The notes beneath the pieces are model-generated. The model had not been told where the DNA came from. It did not search any database and worked only from the letters and a program-made list of their open reading frames with translations. Position numbers and translations under genes: made by a program. This document shows positions 1 through 9,110 of a stretch of DNA of 64,000 nucleotides, piece by piece. Location: positions 124,001-188,000 of the forward strand of contig CAWIZY010000018.1 in assembly GCA_963840725.1 (NCBI GenBank). Direction: 5' to 3'. Each line of letters starts with the position of its first letter. Position 1 is the stretch's first letter. Origin of the DNA: CAVWDU01 sp963840725. Its GTDB lineage: Bacteria > Pseudomonadota > Gammaproteobacteria > Pseudomonadales > Halieaceae.

Positions 1-277
1 AATTCAGGTCCACATCGCGACCACTGCTCTGGCCTTCAATGCTTTTAGCCCAGCCGTACAGTGTCAGTTCATATTGCCAGCCGTCTACCAGCTCGTCGCC
101 GGTCACGATGACGGGCATAGGGTCACCCTCCGCGACGACAACAGCGTTACCCTCGTCTGTTACAACAACGGTCCCCTGTGACGGGTCCTGTGCGGCAGCC
201 AGAGTTGGCAGCAGCAGAGCCACCGCAGTGGCTAGTAGTGAGCGATTGAAGCCTGGATAACAGATCTGTTTTCTCAT
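1..277 (-). CDS. Partial secreted, probable outer-membrane beta-barrel protein
   Basis: Only the first 92 codons are in the window; the gene continues past base 1. The ATG at 275-277 opens a typical Sec signal peptide: a basic start (MRKQ), a hydrophobic stretch, and a likely cut after LAAA about 30 residues in. The mature part ends in a segment reading YELTLYGWAKSIEG. That resembles the first strand of outer-membrane proteins that begin with a W-x-LTxYxWA pattern. The gene starts 27 bases after the stop of the chalcone-isomerase-like gene on the same strand, so the two are probably co-transcribed. The barrel assignment is an inference from this short segment and the exact family is unknown. 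Confidence 0.6.
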   Translation of the reverse strand, partial: MRKQICYPGFNRSLLATAVALLLPTLAAAQDPSQGTVVVTDEGNAVVVAEGDPMPVIVTGDELVDGWQYELTLYGWAKSIEGQSSGRDVDLN

Positions 278-304
278 GTTACTCTCCCCGATAATTAGTG
301 TTGC

Positions 305-880
305 CTACTTGCCCAACATGCCGGACTTCAGTTTCTTGTGCGCCGGTTTGTCGCCGAGCCAAATACCGAAAACAGCTTGTTTGAATTCGAGGCCGCCCTG
401 GACCGTACCTTTGAAGGCGCCGTTCTTGTAAATATCTACCCCTTTTGCAGGTATGTTCACGATGTCGAAGATGTCGCCCACGGCTATTGGCTCCCTGAAG
501 ACAGCGACGAATTCGTCGATGGGTTTGGCTAGCGCCGTCATGTTGCCACCGGTGGTGTTCTTGAAACCGTCCATGGTGGCCTCTTCCATCGCCTCGCTGG
601 TAATCATCCCGGACACCATGTGTAACTTGATGGCCATGGGTTCGTTGGCGGCGATGATCGCCTCGGACTTGCGGCTCTTGGCAGTCAGGTAGAGTCCGCC
701 CACGTATATATCCATCATAAACTTGGTGCGTATGCCGGCACCGTTCAGGGTCAACTGGGTGTCACCCGCTTGCATGGTATCGGGCATCGACACCCCGGCG
801 ATTTTCTTCGCGTGCGCTGGCAGCGCAGTAGCCAGAACCAGACACAGTGTTCCCAGCAGCGTTGTTTGCAGGAATCGCAT
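305..880 (-). CDS. Chalcone isomerase-like periplasmic protein
   Basis: A 191-residue protein of the bacterial chalcone-isomerase-like family (CHI-like fold). The start chosen is the ATG at 878-880, because it opens a clear signal peptide (MRFLQTT, hydrophobic core, cut after AHA). The longer frame upstream adds 26 residues that would bury the signal. The segment GIRTKFMMDIYVGGLYL matches the family pattern G-x-R-x-K-x-x-x-x-VYVxxLYL, and the C-terminal GLEFKQAVFGIWLGDKP is the usual closing motif. Bacterial members are exported. They lack proven enzyme activity and are thought to bind fatty-acid-like ligands. It is probably co-transcribed with the partial outer-membrane-type gene downstream. 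Family call is firm, function unknown. Confidence 0.85.
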   Translation of the reverse strand: MRFLQTTLLGTLCLVLATALPAHAKKIAGVSMPDTMQAGDTQLTLNGAGIRTKFMMDIYVGGLYLTAKSRKSEAIIAANEPMAIKLHMVSGMITSEAMEEATMDGFKNTTGGNMTALAKPIDEFVAVFREPIAVGDIFDIVNIPAKGVDIYKNGAFKGTVQGGLEFKQAVFGIWLGDKPAHKKLKSGMLGK

Positions 881-979
881 GGCACAATCTCTTATTATTG
901 AAGGGTATAGACTAACCCCAAGTATGGCCGAAAACGGGCGTATTTCCAATACGTGCATCGGACTTGGGTACAGGGTAGG

Positions 980-1780
980 TCAGCGGTCTTTCCGGGCTCG
1001 ATGTTTGCGTGCTACCTCATAAGCCGCCTGGATTTCCTGGGACTTCTCGGTGGCGAGTTTCAACATCGAATCAGGAACTCCCTTGGCGATGAGTTTGTCC
1101 GGATGATGTTGACTCATCAGTTTGCGGTAGGCGCGTTTTAGCTCCTGGTCACTGCATTGACTGTTCACTCCTAGCGCCAGATAGGCCTCATCGACTTCGT
1201 TAAGCAGCGACTGGCCCGATGGATGTCCGCTGTGGAAGCGGTCCTGTGCCTGCATCATTCGCAATAGCTGGGCTAATTGTGCGGCACTGAAACCCATCAA
1301 CTCGGCGATTCGTTGCAGTGCGATGGATTCTGACTGCTCGAGCTGATGATTGTCCGCAAGCGCCAGAGAAATCAGAAACGACAACAGGGTTTGCTGTAAT
1401 TGTCGCTGCGAGCCGCAGACCTGATTAAAAGCCGTCAAGGTAGCCTCAAGCTGAAAGTCCGCCGCTGCGCCGCGCCTGAAAAGGCCGATGGCCTGCTCGC
1501 GCAGTGCGTGATCAAGCCGCATCTGGCCGATGATCGATTCAGTGTGATCGATTTCCTGCTGCGAAATGCGTCCGTCCGCTTTGGCTAAATGGCCCAGCAG
1601 CAGAAACGTGGTTTCAAAAAAGCTGCGCTGGATGCGCGCGATGTTCTCGGGGCTATTGAGCAGAAAGGTTTTTTTAAGGCCCTTATCGAAGCTGTGCCCA
1701 ATGATGAGCCCGATGATCAATCCTACCCAACCACCGGCGACAAGCCCGATCAGGCCCGCAATGAGCTTGCCAAATATCAT
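980..1780 (-). CDS. djlA: DnaJ-like membrane co-chaperone DjlA
   Basis: A 266-residue protein with the DjlA layout. There is one N-terminal membrane helix rich in glycine (LIAGLIGLVAGGWVGLIIG), a central TerB-like helical domain (about residues 50-165), and a C-terminal J domain with the HPD tripeptide in QHHPDKL. The J domain stimulates the ATPase of DnaK, and the helix anchors the protein in the inner membrane facing the cytoplasm. Length and domain order fit the family (E. coli DjlA is about 270 residues). The ATG at 1778-1780 begins directly before the membrane helix, which supports this start, although no strong ribosome site is visible. Confidence 0.93.
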   Translation of the reverse strand: MIFGKLIAGLIGLVAGGWVGLIIGLIIGHSFDKGLKKTFLLNSPENIARIQRSFFETTFLLLGHLAKADGRISQQEIDHTESIIGQMRLDHALREQAIGLFRRGAAADFQLEATLTAFNQVCGSQRQLQQTLLSFLISLALADNHQLEQSESIALQRIAELMGFSAAQLAQLLRMMQAQDRFHSGHPSGQSLLNEVDEAYLALGVNSQCSDQELKRAYRKLMSQHHPDKLIAKGVPDSMLKLATEKSQEIQAAYEVARKHRARKDR

Positions 1781-1814
1781 AGCGGACGGCGGTAGCTAGG
1801 CAGCGTCAACGGGT

Positions 1815-2744
1815 TCACGGTGCATATGCCTGAGGTTCAAGGTCGCGGCTTACCCGTATCGTGTTCAGCTCCGCGTCCGTCTCGTCGCCGTCAACGGTCT
1901 CAAATCCAAGATGGCTGGCAAGCCCCAGCATCGCGGCGTTTTCTCGCAGTACAACACCCTCCAGTTTGCGGAAGCCCGCTACCGCTGCAGAGAGAATAAT
2001 ACCTCGCATCAACTGCCTGGCCAGTCCCAGGCCCTGCCACTCGTCGTCGACCACCACAGCGAATTCGGCCACGCCCGGTTCACCCGTCGGCGCGTAGCGG
2101 GCAATGCCGATCTCTTTCTCTTCGCCATCTTGATCAATGGTGCCCACAATGGCATGGCTGCAGGGGAAGTCCGGACTGGTGAGTTCCCTGAGGATGTAAG
2201 GGGACAGCTCCCTGATGCCAGAGAAAAAGCGCAAATACCGGGATCGCGGAGTCAGGCCAGTAACAAATTTCTGGTGCATTTGCGCGTCTGCCGGCTCAAT
2301 CATGCGTGTGACCATCGCTGTACCATCCTTCAATTTCACCGTGCTTGGCACATTGGCTGGCATGGTCAGGCTGCCGGGGAACAGGTGATTGAGCCGGCTG
2401 AAAAGATAGGGGTAAACCAGCGCTTTCTCGATTACGTCGGTGGCACCGGCGGCAATCGCCTCGTCTCGTATTGCCTCCGCGGTACCTGAGGTCAAGATAA
2501 TAATGGGAAAACGATAAGCCTCGCTGCGCAGCTCACGGGTGAGCGGTATGCTGATGTCTGTCGCGGGCTCGAGACCGAGCAGCAGACAGTACTCGGGGTT
2601 CATGGTCCCCGCCAGGGCGGTGCGGAAATTGTCGGTATCAGACCAGGCCTGCACCGGGATGTCGTAACGCCGCAGCAGCGTTGAAAGCGCTTTGCCGATA
2701 GTGTCATCCTGGTCAACGATACAAACAGCCCTGTTGCTCGCCAC
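1815..2744 (-). CDS. Degenerate receiver domain fused to Pat-like GNAT acetyltransferase
   Basis: A 309-residue protein. The start chosen is GTG at 2742-2744, which has an AAAGGAG site nine bases upstream; a longer TTG-initiated frame lacks one. Residues 1-125 follow a response-regulator receiver: an acidic cluster (VDQDD), an ILTSG switch strand and a lysine in EKAL. At the phospho-acceptor position, however, the strand reads LLLGLE, so the aspartate is missing. Residues 140-300 are a GNAT domain with SRYLRFF, a GIARY strand, EFAVVVDDEWQGLGLARQLM (acetyl-CoA loop) and an HLGFE end. This is the pattern of the catalytic domain of protein acetyltransferase Pat/PatZ. Probable role: acetylation of protein lysines, for example on acyl-CoA synthetases. 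The target is inferred. Confidence 0.8.
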   Translation of the reverse strand: MASNRAVCIVDQDDTIGKALSTLLRRYDIPVQAWSDTDNFRTALAGTMNPEYCLLLGLEPATDISIPLTRELRSEAYRFPIIILTSGTAEAIRDEAIAAGATDVIEKALVYPYLFSRLNHLFPGSLTMPANVPSTVKLKDGTAMVTRMIEPADAQMHQKFVTGLTPRSRYLRFFSGIRELSPYILRELTSPDFPCSHAIVGTIDQDGEEKEIGIARYAPTGEPGVAEFAVVVDDEWQGLGLARQLMRGIILSAAVAGFRKLEGVVLRENAAMLGLASHLGFETVDGDETDAELNTIRVSRDLEPQAYAP

Positions 2745-2985
2745 GCCGTGTGACTCCTTTGACTGGGGTGCCGTCTGGGCTCCAATGCGTTGCAAAAGTG
2801 CCAATACGTAGGTCAGCCGGGTTAGATCAGCCCTGTGAATACCTGAATGATGGCAAGTGTAACAGTCTGGCGCTGTTTCCCCAATCTTAGCGGTCCCCTG
2901 CGGCTATCATCCCTGCGCTCGGCCCCGGTGGCGCTGCTATACTGGCGCAGTAGTTCACCCCACAGGTAATCGTAAGGAAACGCCG

Positions 2986-3660
2986 ATGCTGACAGCGCCC
3001 CTTCCTACAGTGGAGATCAACCCATCGGATACACCCTTGGCGGTGGTTATCTGGCTGCACGGGCTCGGGGCCGACGGGCACGACTTTGAGCCCTTGCCGG
3101 CCCAACTGCAGCTGCCAGAGCAACTGCCGATCCGGTTTGTTTTTCCTCATGCACCCGAAATGCCGGTAACGGCCTTTGCTGGCCAGCGTACGAGGGCCTG
3201 GTTTGATTTTGACCCGGGGGGCGGTGCCGATTTGCCCGGGCTGAGGCGTTCTGAACGGCGCATTCGGGAGCTGATTCAGAACGAAATCGACGATGGAATC
3301 GCCTCGGAGCGTATTCTTTTGGCTGGTTTCTCCCAGGGTGGCGTGCTGGCGCTGCAGACTGCGCTGCATCACCCCAAGCCCCTGGCCGGGGTGTTGGCGC
3401 TGTCCACCTTTCTGGCGGATGGGGCGTCTCTCCAGCGCCAGGGCACCGGGTCGAACGCGGATATTCCCATTCTGATGTGCCATGGACAACGCGATCCTGT
3501 ATTGCCGATGGCCCTGGGACGCGCGAGCTATAACACGCTGCAAGATGCCGGTTATGACGTGCAATGGCGCGATTACCCCATGGGGCACGAAGTGTGCGCT
3601 AGCGAGATCCGCGACATCAGCCACTGGCTGCAGCGTGTCCTGGGACCGGCAGACCAATGA
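2986..3660 (+). CDS. Phospholipase/carboxylesterase family alpha/beta hydrolase
   Basis: A 224-residue cytoplasmic serine hydrolase of the carboxylesterase/acyl-protein-thioesterase family. Its opening strand VIWLHGLGADGHDF is typical. The nucleophile elbow is GFSQGG with Ser116, the acid is the aspartate in CHGQRDPVLP, and the histidine is in YPMGHEVC. Length is normal for the family. The ATG has an AAGGAAA site at a good distance. Family members cleave short-chain carboxyl esters; the natural substrate is not predictable. The next gene starts about 30 bases downstream on the same strand. Confidence 0.92.
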   Translation: MLTAPLPTVEINPSDTPLAVVIWLHGLGADGHDFEPLPAQLQLPEQLPIRFVFPHAPEMPVTAFAGQRTRAWFDFDPGGGADLPGLRRSERRIRELIQNEIDDGIASERILLAGFSQGGVLALQTALHHPKPLAGVLALSTFLADGASLQRQGTGSNADIPILMCHGQRDPVLPMALGRASYNTLQDAGYDVQWRDYPMGHEVCASEIRDISHWLQRVLGPADQ

Positions 3661-3691
3661 CTCGAACTGCCCGGCCTTGAGGAGGCTAGCC

Positions 3692-4978
3692 ATGGTCTCG
3701 AGAAGAACTGTATTGTGGGGCGGTATAGTGCTTGTTGGCGGAGCTGCCTGGGCGCGGCCGACAGATAAAGGCGGCCCCTACAGTCCTTACTTTGCCGCTC
3801 TCAATCAGGGATTGCGGGAGGCGGGAGTAGACACGCCGGTCATGGTGATCGATCTTGACCGGCTGGATCGAAATATCGACAGGTTGGTCGCCTCGGTCAC
3901 GGTTGAACCGGCCAAGACCTACCGGGTTGTGGCCAAATCGCTACCCAGCCCGGCATTGGTTAACTACGTGGCCCGCCGTGCCCGGACTCAGTCACTGATG
4001 GTATTCCATCGGCCCTTTCTGCAGGCGATGGCGGGCCTCAACCCGGCTGCCGATATCCTGCTGGGCAAGCCCATGCCGGTGACCGCTGCTCGCCGGTTTT
4101 ATCAGGACCATCAAGGTGAATTCGATCCACAGCAGCAACTGCAATGGTTGATCGATACGCCCGAAAGACTGCAACAGTATCTGACCCTGGCGCGTGCCAA
4201 ACACACTCGCCTGAGGGTCAACCTCGAGATAGACGTGGGTTTGCATCGAGGGGGGTTCATTGCAGACGATACCCTGAGGCAGGCATTGCGAAGCATCGAA
4301 CAGAATCTGCAGTACCTGAGCTTTGCCGGATTTATGGGCTACGACGCCCATCTCATGGGTTTACCAGCGTTTATGGTGCCGGGTGAAATACCCAAGGTAA
4401 AAGCGCGCTACACCGACTGTGTCGGGCTGTTGCGCAGCGAGTTCCCCGCATTGATGACGGACAATCTGTGTTTCAACGGCGCGGGGAGTCCTACGTTCCG
4501 CAACTATGAAGGCGATAGCCTCGTGAACGATTTGTCTGCAGGCACCTGTTTGCTGAAGCCGACCCACTATGACCTCGATTCGCTGGCCGATTTCGAGCCC
4601 GCAGCATTCATTGCCTCCCCAGTGCTCAAACGGCTACCGGGAGCGCGATTACCGGCACTCGATTGGGCGGCTCCACTGATTCGGGCCTGGGACCGGAACC
4701 GAACCCAGACCTACTTTGGCTACAGCGGCAACTGGCTGGCAGACTGCGAGTCACCCCCCGGGCTCAGTCCTCATTTCGCCTACGTCAGCTCCAACCAGCA
4801 GGGATACAATGCCTCCGGGTCGGTGGCTATCGACGTTGACGATTTTATTTTTCTCAGGCCCCGGCAGTCGGAAGCCGTGCTCCTGCAATTTGGCGATCTG
4901 GTGGCCGTTCGCGACAATGCCATAGTCGCGCGATGGCCGGTGCTGTCAGCGGGCAATCCGGCCGGCTCGCTGGCCTGA
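3692..4978 (+). CDS. Exported PLP-dependent alanine racemase/D-threonine aldolase-like protein
   Basis: A 428-residue protein with an alanine-racemase N-terminal (fold-type III) domain, of the group annotated as amino-acid aldolase or racemase (DSD1-like). The start is ATG at 3692, six bases after GGAGG; the reading frame is open further upstream but overlaps the esterase. The N-terminus SRRTVLWGG followed by a hydrophobic run looks like a Tat signal. The TPVMVIDLDRLDRNIDRL strand and the lysine in YRVVAKSLPSPAL, the expected PLP anchor, match the family. The late aspartate in IDVDDF fits the metal-binding C-terminal domain of D-threonine aldolase relatives. Substrate unknown; a periplasmic place is inferred from the signal. 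Confidence 0.75.
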   Translation: MVSRRTVLWGGIVLVGGAAWARPTDKGGPYSPYFAALNQGLREAGVDTPVMVIDLDRLDRNIDRLVASVTVEPAKTYRVVAKSLPSPALVNYVARRARTQSLMVFHRPFLQAMAGLNPAADILLGKPMPVTAARRFYQDHQGEFDPQQQLQWLIDTPERLQQYLTLARAKHTRLRVNLEIDVGLHRGGFIADDTLRQALRSIEQNLQYLSFAGFMGYDAHLMGLPAFMVPGEIPKVKARYTDCVGLLRSEFPALMTDNLCFNGAGSPTFRNYEGDSLVNDLSAGTCLLKPTHYDLDSLADFEPAAFIASPVLKRLPGARLPALDWAAPLIRAWDRNRTQTYFGYSGNWLADCESPPGLSPHFAYVSSNQQGYNASGSVAIDVDDFIFLRPRQSEAVLLQFGDLVAVRDNAIVARWPVLSAGNPAGSLA

Positions 4979-4985
4979 AAAACTG

Positions 4986-7445
4986 TCAGAGGTCGTTGAC
5001 CTCGGTAGTGCTCAGGTTTGGGTCAGACTCTATTTGCTCGCGACTATACGGCAACGGACGCCAGGTCTTGCTGCTGTAGAGTGCGGTCTGGTCGCTGAAA
5101 TTCGCCGCAGCCGGGTCGTCGCTTTGCGAGTAAGTGAGGATCGCCTCGGCTTCAGGGCCGTCATCGGTGAATCCCACCGCCATAATAAAAGACGCACCGT
5201 AGTTGATCAGGTAGCCGTTCTCGGTGAGGTCGGTACTGGCGTTGACCACGGGCGGCCTGGGAATCTGTGGCAACAGACTGCTGTTCAGCGCCGCGTCGAA
5301 GGTGTAATCGACCTTGTTGTAAATCCCGTCACTGTGTTGCTGCCCACCGTGAATGGCAAAACGCTCATCGCCACGCAGACTGTACTGGTGATCACCGAGC
5401 GGCGCATCGGGTGCTATACCGACTTTTGCAAGGCGTAGTGTGGCATCGGCCAGCTGGGTGAGCAGGTACTGCTCACCCTCCGTCGTTAGGCCACTGGGAG
5501 TGGTAACTGCGGCGGCAGGATCAAAGGGCACCGCAAAATAAGAGATACCGTTGAACAGGCCGGCCCTGTCGACTTCCCCCAGCATCTCGCGAAAACTGAT
5601 AGCTCCCCGACTGTCGAGGTTGAACTGCCCCTCCCAGTTGCTGATCGCGGAGCAGGCGACAGCGATATCGACCTCCGCGCCATCGCTTGAGGCAACCTGG
5701 TCGCTGTCGGCGCAGATGTCAGCAACCCTTGCCCGCCAAAGCTCCGCAGTGAAGGAGCGGTTGGCGAACAACATGTCTTTGAGCCGGCTGCGATCCCAGG
5801 CGTCGGACTCCAGAATCTGGGTCAATCCCATTCGGGTGCGCAGGCTGCGCGGCGTTTCGATGCTGCCATAACGTATCGGGTAACCATCGAGGGGCTGGGC
5901 GGGGTTACTCAGCCAGTAACTGTCATTGGAATTGGCGACAAAATCCCTGCGTTCCAGCAGCTTTGGCGCAGAACGGAATGGAATCGCGCCCGGCAGGGTT
6001 GCCGTATCGTCGACCTGTACACTGTACAGAGGGTCGCTGCCATCGAGCGCAACCAGACCGAGACCAAAGGCAATTTTGGCGAAACTGAAGGCATCGCTTT
6101 CTACCTGGGCCTGAAAAGCGGCCTCCGCTTCAGGGCTCAGGTTGGGCACCAGCGTGGTGTCCGCATAGAGCAGTGCGCCGCTACTGTCGGTGGCCATGGT
6201 GTGGTTCCAGGGTACTCCACCCACCGTCTCGAAAACGTTTCGCAGCGCAGCCACTGAATCGGCCCGAGCCATACTGAGGAACGTGTCCATCAGGCCACCG
6301 TTCTCTGCATTCATATCAAAAATCGAGTAAGCACTGCTCTCGGTCCAGCTCAGTCCGAAGGCACTGGGATCAAGCATGGGGCCGTACTGGCTGCCGTACA
6401 GTGTGCGCTCTACCTGGTCCATGCTGCCGTCCGCGTTCAGCACCTCGACGCTGTAGCTCTGGCTGATCATGTCCCGTTCCTCATCGCCGAAGCGATAACG
6501 CGTCGGGTTGCCGGGTACCAGCTCCAGTGTGTAAAGAACGAACTGGTTGGACGGCGATGTCGTATGGGTCCAGGCCATGGATTGATTGAAGCCAATCTGC
6601 ACGCCCATTGCGCCGGAAATGCTGATCCCCGCGACATCTATAACGTCGGGTATGCGCAAATGCACCTCGTGATATTTTAGTTCGCCCTCCCAGGGCAGAT
6701 GCGTATTGGAGAGCAACAGACCCCTGCCGCTTGCGGTGTAGTCTGCCCCCATGGCAACACCGTTACTGGCCGCACCTTTCGGCAGTCGCCTCGACACGGG
6801 CGCGGTGGTGCTCAAGGCCACGCCTCCGGGAGGCGCGGCGTTGGCGATGGCGTCCAGGAAGTTTCTCGACCCGGCCAGCATGGCCACATCCAGGTAGTAG
6901 GCCATCAGGCTGCTCTCATCGATCTCGGCGACCCAGTCCGCGCTGGCACAGCCCCCCGGCAAGCTGTCGACACCTGTGTTCTGCAGATACTGGTTAAAGC
7001 CCGCAACATAGCCCTGCAGCATTTCCCGGCCCTCCTCAGACAGACCGGCGATAGCGGCTTCAGCCTTTTCGATCACTCCCAGCCCCAGGTAAGCGAAGTC
7101 GGACACCAGATTGGCATTGTCCACGCCCGCGCCGAAGTAGCGGGCCCTTTGACTTCTCACTTTGACGATCTGGTCCGCAAGCACACAGAAACGGTCTTCT
7201 GCAAAGGCATAACCTTGCCCGAAGCCAAGCGAGCCCCAGTTATCGGCAGTCACGTGGGCCGTACCGAACTCGGTGCGCTCAATTGTGGCGATAAAGTTGG
7301 GCTGCGGCAGCGGGTCGGGCCCCGCCCCGTCATCGCGAGAGTCACTGCCATCGCTGCAGGCAGTGAGCAGGCTGCTGAGCAATAGTGCCAGCAGCACCGG
7401 CGTGAACAGGGCGGGAATGCACTTCGATGGGGTGGCAAGGGGCAC
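4986..7445 (-). CDS. Penicillin acylase family lipoprotein (Ntn hydrolase)
   Basis: An 819-residue member of the penicillin acylase / acyl-homoserine-lactone acylase family. GTG start at 7445 with AGGAGG five bases upstream. A lipobox (LLTAC, Cys30) follows a hydrophobic stretch, so the protein is probably a periplasmic lipoprotein. Relatives are made as one chain and cut by themselves, so that a serine becomes the new N-terminus of the beta chain. Here that residue is Ser227 in KGAASNGVAMG, followed by the SNTHLPWEGELKYHEVHL segment characteristic of the family. The alpha chain would be about residues 31-226. Typical substrates are amide-linked acyl groups (beta-lactam side chains, AHLs). 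Quorum-signal cleavage is possible but unproven. Confidence 0.88.
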   Translation of the reverse strand: MPLATPSKCIPALFTPVLLALLLSSLLTACSDGSDSRDDGAGPDPLPQPNFIATIERTEFGTAHVTADNWGSLGFGQGYAFAEDRFCVLADQIVKVRSQRARYFGAGVDNANLVSDFAYLGLGVIEKAEAAIAGLSEEGREMLQGYVAGFNQYLQNTGVDSLPGGCASADWVAEIDESSLMAYYLDVAMLAGSRNFLDAIANAAPPGGVALSTTAPVSRRLPKGAASNGVAMGADYTASGRGLLLSNTHLPWEGELKYHEVHLRIPDVIDVAGISISGAMGVQIGFNQSMAWTHTTSPSNQFVLYTLELVPGNPTRYRFGDEERDMISQSYSVEVLNADGSMDQVERTLYGSQYGPMLDPSAFGLSWTESSAYSIFDMNAENGGLMDTFLSMARADSVAALRNVFETVGGVPWNHTMATDSSGALLYADTTLVPNLSPEAEAAFQAQVESDAFSFAKIAFGLGLVALDGSDPLYSVQVDDTATLPGAIPFRSAPKLLERRDFVANSNDSYWLSNPAQPLDGYPIRYGSIETPRSLRTRMGLTQILESDAWDRSRLKDMLFANRSFTAELWRARVADICADSDQVASSDGAEVDIAVACSAISNWEGQFNLDSRGAISFREMLGEVDRAGLFNGISYFAVPFDPAAAVTTPSGLTTEGEQYLLTQLADATLRLAKVGIAPDAPLGDHQYSLRGDERFAIHGGQQHSDGIYNKVDYTFDAALNSSLLPQIPRPPVVNASTDLTENGYLINYGASFIMAVGFTDDGPEAEAILTYSQSDDPAAANFSDQTALYSSKTWRPLPYSREQIESDPNLSTTEVNDL

Positions 7446-7772
7446 GGCAACCTCCTGGGCGGGTCTCTTTAGCCTGCTGGCAGCGCGGGATTTCGTGCTA
7501 ACCCAAGCCCGCAGTGATTCTCTTTAATGAAACGTTCCTGACTGCAGCGCAGTGTAGTCACTGCTCGGTGATAGCGCCAACCCGCTCTGCGCCCGGAGTA
7601 GTTTCATGTCTAACTGGCAGTTTGACGGGAACTGGGCTATTAACTCTAGGTGGCGCCAATGAATGAGCGGGTGCGCGGTCTGGCGTGGTGAGCTGCGGTT
7701 AGCCCTGGTGCGTGAGGGATTGCCCCCAGTCGAACGTTCGCGCGCCGAATAGATGGGGCCGCGGCCTCGGGA
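7446..7772. other. Divergent intergenic region, no gene seen
   Basis: These 327 bases separate the acylase lipoprotein gene (leftward) from the large sensor gene (rightward), so promoters for both should lie here. A TTGACG at about 7622 could be a -35 element for rightward transcription, but no convincing -10 follows it. Reading frames crossing this region on the minus strand continue into the sensor gene and look like shadows. I see no RNA gene, repeat or riboswitch. Confidence 0.3.
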
Positions 7773-9110
7773 ATGGAATCCTGCTGGAGAATGTCTCTGA
7801 ACCTGAAACCCTTGAAGGCCCTGATACCGCACTGGAGTGTGGTTCTGGTGTTCGTCCTGATCGCGGCGCTGGCGTTTTTTTATTACGCCACGGTGAAACG
7901 ATCCACAGCGCACCTGATAGCACGCAATTTTGTGCATCTGAATGAGGTCTCCCAGATACTCACTGAGACTGCCGAAGTGATGCGGCAGTTGGGTGACTTT
8001 GTAAAATATTACGATTGTGACGGCAATGATGCCCTCGCTTGTCTGAGTGCTCGCCTGGTGGACAGCAGCCCCTATGTGACCAGTGCCGGACAAATCACAC
8101 AGTCGTCAGCTGGCGCAGGTGATAGGCAGCTAGAGGTAAATCTGAGTGGATTGTCCATTGACTTGATTCCCCAAGAAACTGAAAAAAAGAAGCTGCAGGC
8201 TGAGAATGCTGATAGCTCCGACAGTTCCGACGATCCCGAAAAAAGAGCCAGGCTGAGACTGACGGTACCCTTTGAGAATATTGATAGCCTCGCCAACTCC
8301 GTGCAATTTTTTGATACTTTGCTGATCGCCGATAACGAAACCGGTGAGGTATTGTTCAACAGTGCCACCTTGCCTTTGCAGGCGCAGCCTGGGGCCCCGG
8401 AAACCTATTTCTTCGACAGCGGCTCCTATGAGCGCTACGCGACTATAGCGGGTATTATCGCTCGCTGGCGTGAGATGGAATCGGCCCGGGCTCCGGCAGG
8501 CGAGGCCGGATCGGGTGGCGATCAAACCAGGACCGAAGCGGCATCCTTTTCACAGTCCACCATTGTTCCCGTCGTGGTGGGGGGCGTGCCCTATCTGAGC
8601 TTTGTGCAACCCCTGGCTTCGGCACACCTGGACGACAAGGTTCGATACGTCATCGGTATGGTTCGTGAGTCCAGTTTTGATTCCGCGCGTTATTCGGTGC
8701 CCCTGTCGACCTCCGCCTTTGGCCTGTTGGTCCTTGTCGTATTAGTTCTTTCACTGAGCCTTATCCGTATCTTGCTGATTGAGGAGAACGGGATAGTCGG
8801 TCGCTGGAACCTCTACATTCTGATCGGTTCTGCCTTGGGGTTGGTGGCACTGCTCACTCTGGTGTTTTCTGCAGGCAGTGCCTGGTATCGACTGGGTAAA
8901 TGGCAGGATGAGGACTTGGGCCTGATCGCCAGCAGAATGTCGACCAATTTTCAGGCCGAGATATACAACCGGGTCCAGGCGATGCGGCTGGTCGAAAATC
9001 AATTCAACGAGGACTGTTATACAACGGGGGGCACACCGGACAGCGCGGGATGTAAAAGCCCCCCCCGGCATTATTTGCCGGTGCTGAGGACTGCAGTTTT
9101 TCTGAATTGA
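7773..9110 (+). CDS. N-terminal part of large Cache-type membrane sensor (frameshifted)
   Basis: This 445-residue frame is most likely the first third of one gene continued in the frame starting near 9107. An N-terminal helix (WSVVLVFVLIAALAFFYY) is followed by an extracytoplasmic domain of about 250 residues with a Cache-like look. Two more helices (FGLLVLVVLVLSLSLIRILL and a second near residue 335) come next. Then a new extracytoplasmic segment starts (FQAEIYNRVQAMRLVENQF) and is cut off. The last residues (HYLPVLRTAVFLN) lie after a run of eight C at 9059-9066 and look out of frame. The start could also be ATG 7791. No enzymatic domain is visible in this part. Confidence 0.7.
   Translation: MESCWRMSLNLKPLKALIPHWSVVLVFVLIAALAFFYYATVKRSTAHLIARNFVHLNEVSQILTETAEVMRQLGDFVKYYDCDGNDALACLSARLVDSSPYVTSAGQITQSSAGAGDRQLEVNLSGLSIDLIPQETEKKKLQAENADSSDSSDDPEKRARLRLTVPFENIDSLANSVQFFDTLLIADNETGEVLFNSATLPLQAQPGAPETYFFDSGSYERYATIAGIIARWREMESARAPAGEAGSGGDQTRTEAASFSQSTIVPVVVGGVPYLSFVQPLASAHLDDKVRYVIGMVRESSFDSARYSVPLSTSAFGLLVLVVLVLSLSLIRILLIEENGIVGRWNLYILIGSALGLVALLTLVFSAGSAWYRLGKWQDEDLGLIASRMSTNFQAEIYNRVQAMRLVENQFNEDCYTTGGTPDSAGCKSPPRHYLPVLRTAVFLN
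9059..9066 (+). other. C8 run, likely frameshift site joining the two sensor halves
   Basis: Eight C in a row lie where two overlapping frames meet. The upstream frame ends at TGA 9108-9110. The downstream frame is open from just after the TAA at 9053-9055 and reads PPALFAGAEDCSFSELICP across the region before its nominal TTG at 9107. Adding one C (or removing two) would give a single uninterrupted frame from 7773 to 12016. This can be an assembly error, a true mutation, or slippage used for phase variation. Confidence 0.65.

Noticed and set aside
2887..3693. 268-codon minus-strand frame over the esterase
   Set aside because: It covers the same bases as the esterase, which has a complete catalytic triad and ribosome site. 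The minus frame has no recognisable domain.
6699..7385. 228-codon plus-strand frame inside the penicillin acylase gene
   Set aside because: Antisense to the acylase's conserved nucleophile region; no signal, domain or ribosome site.
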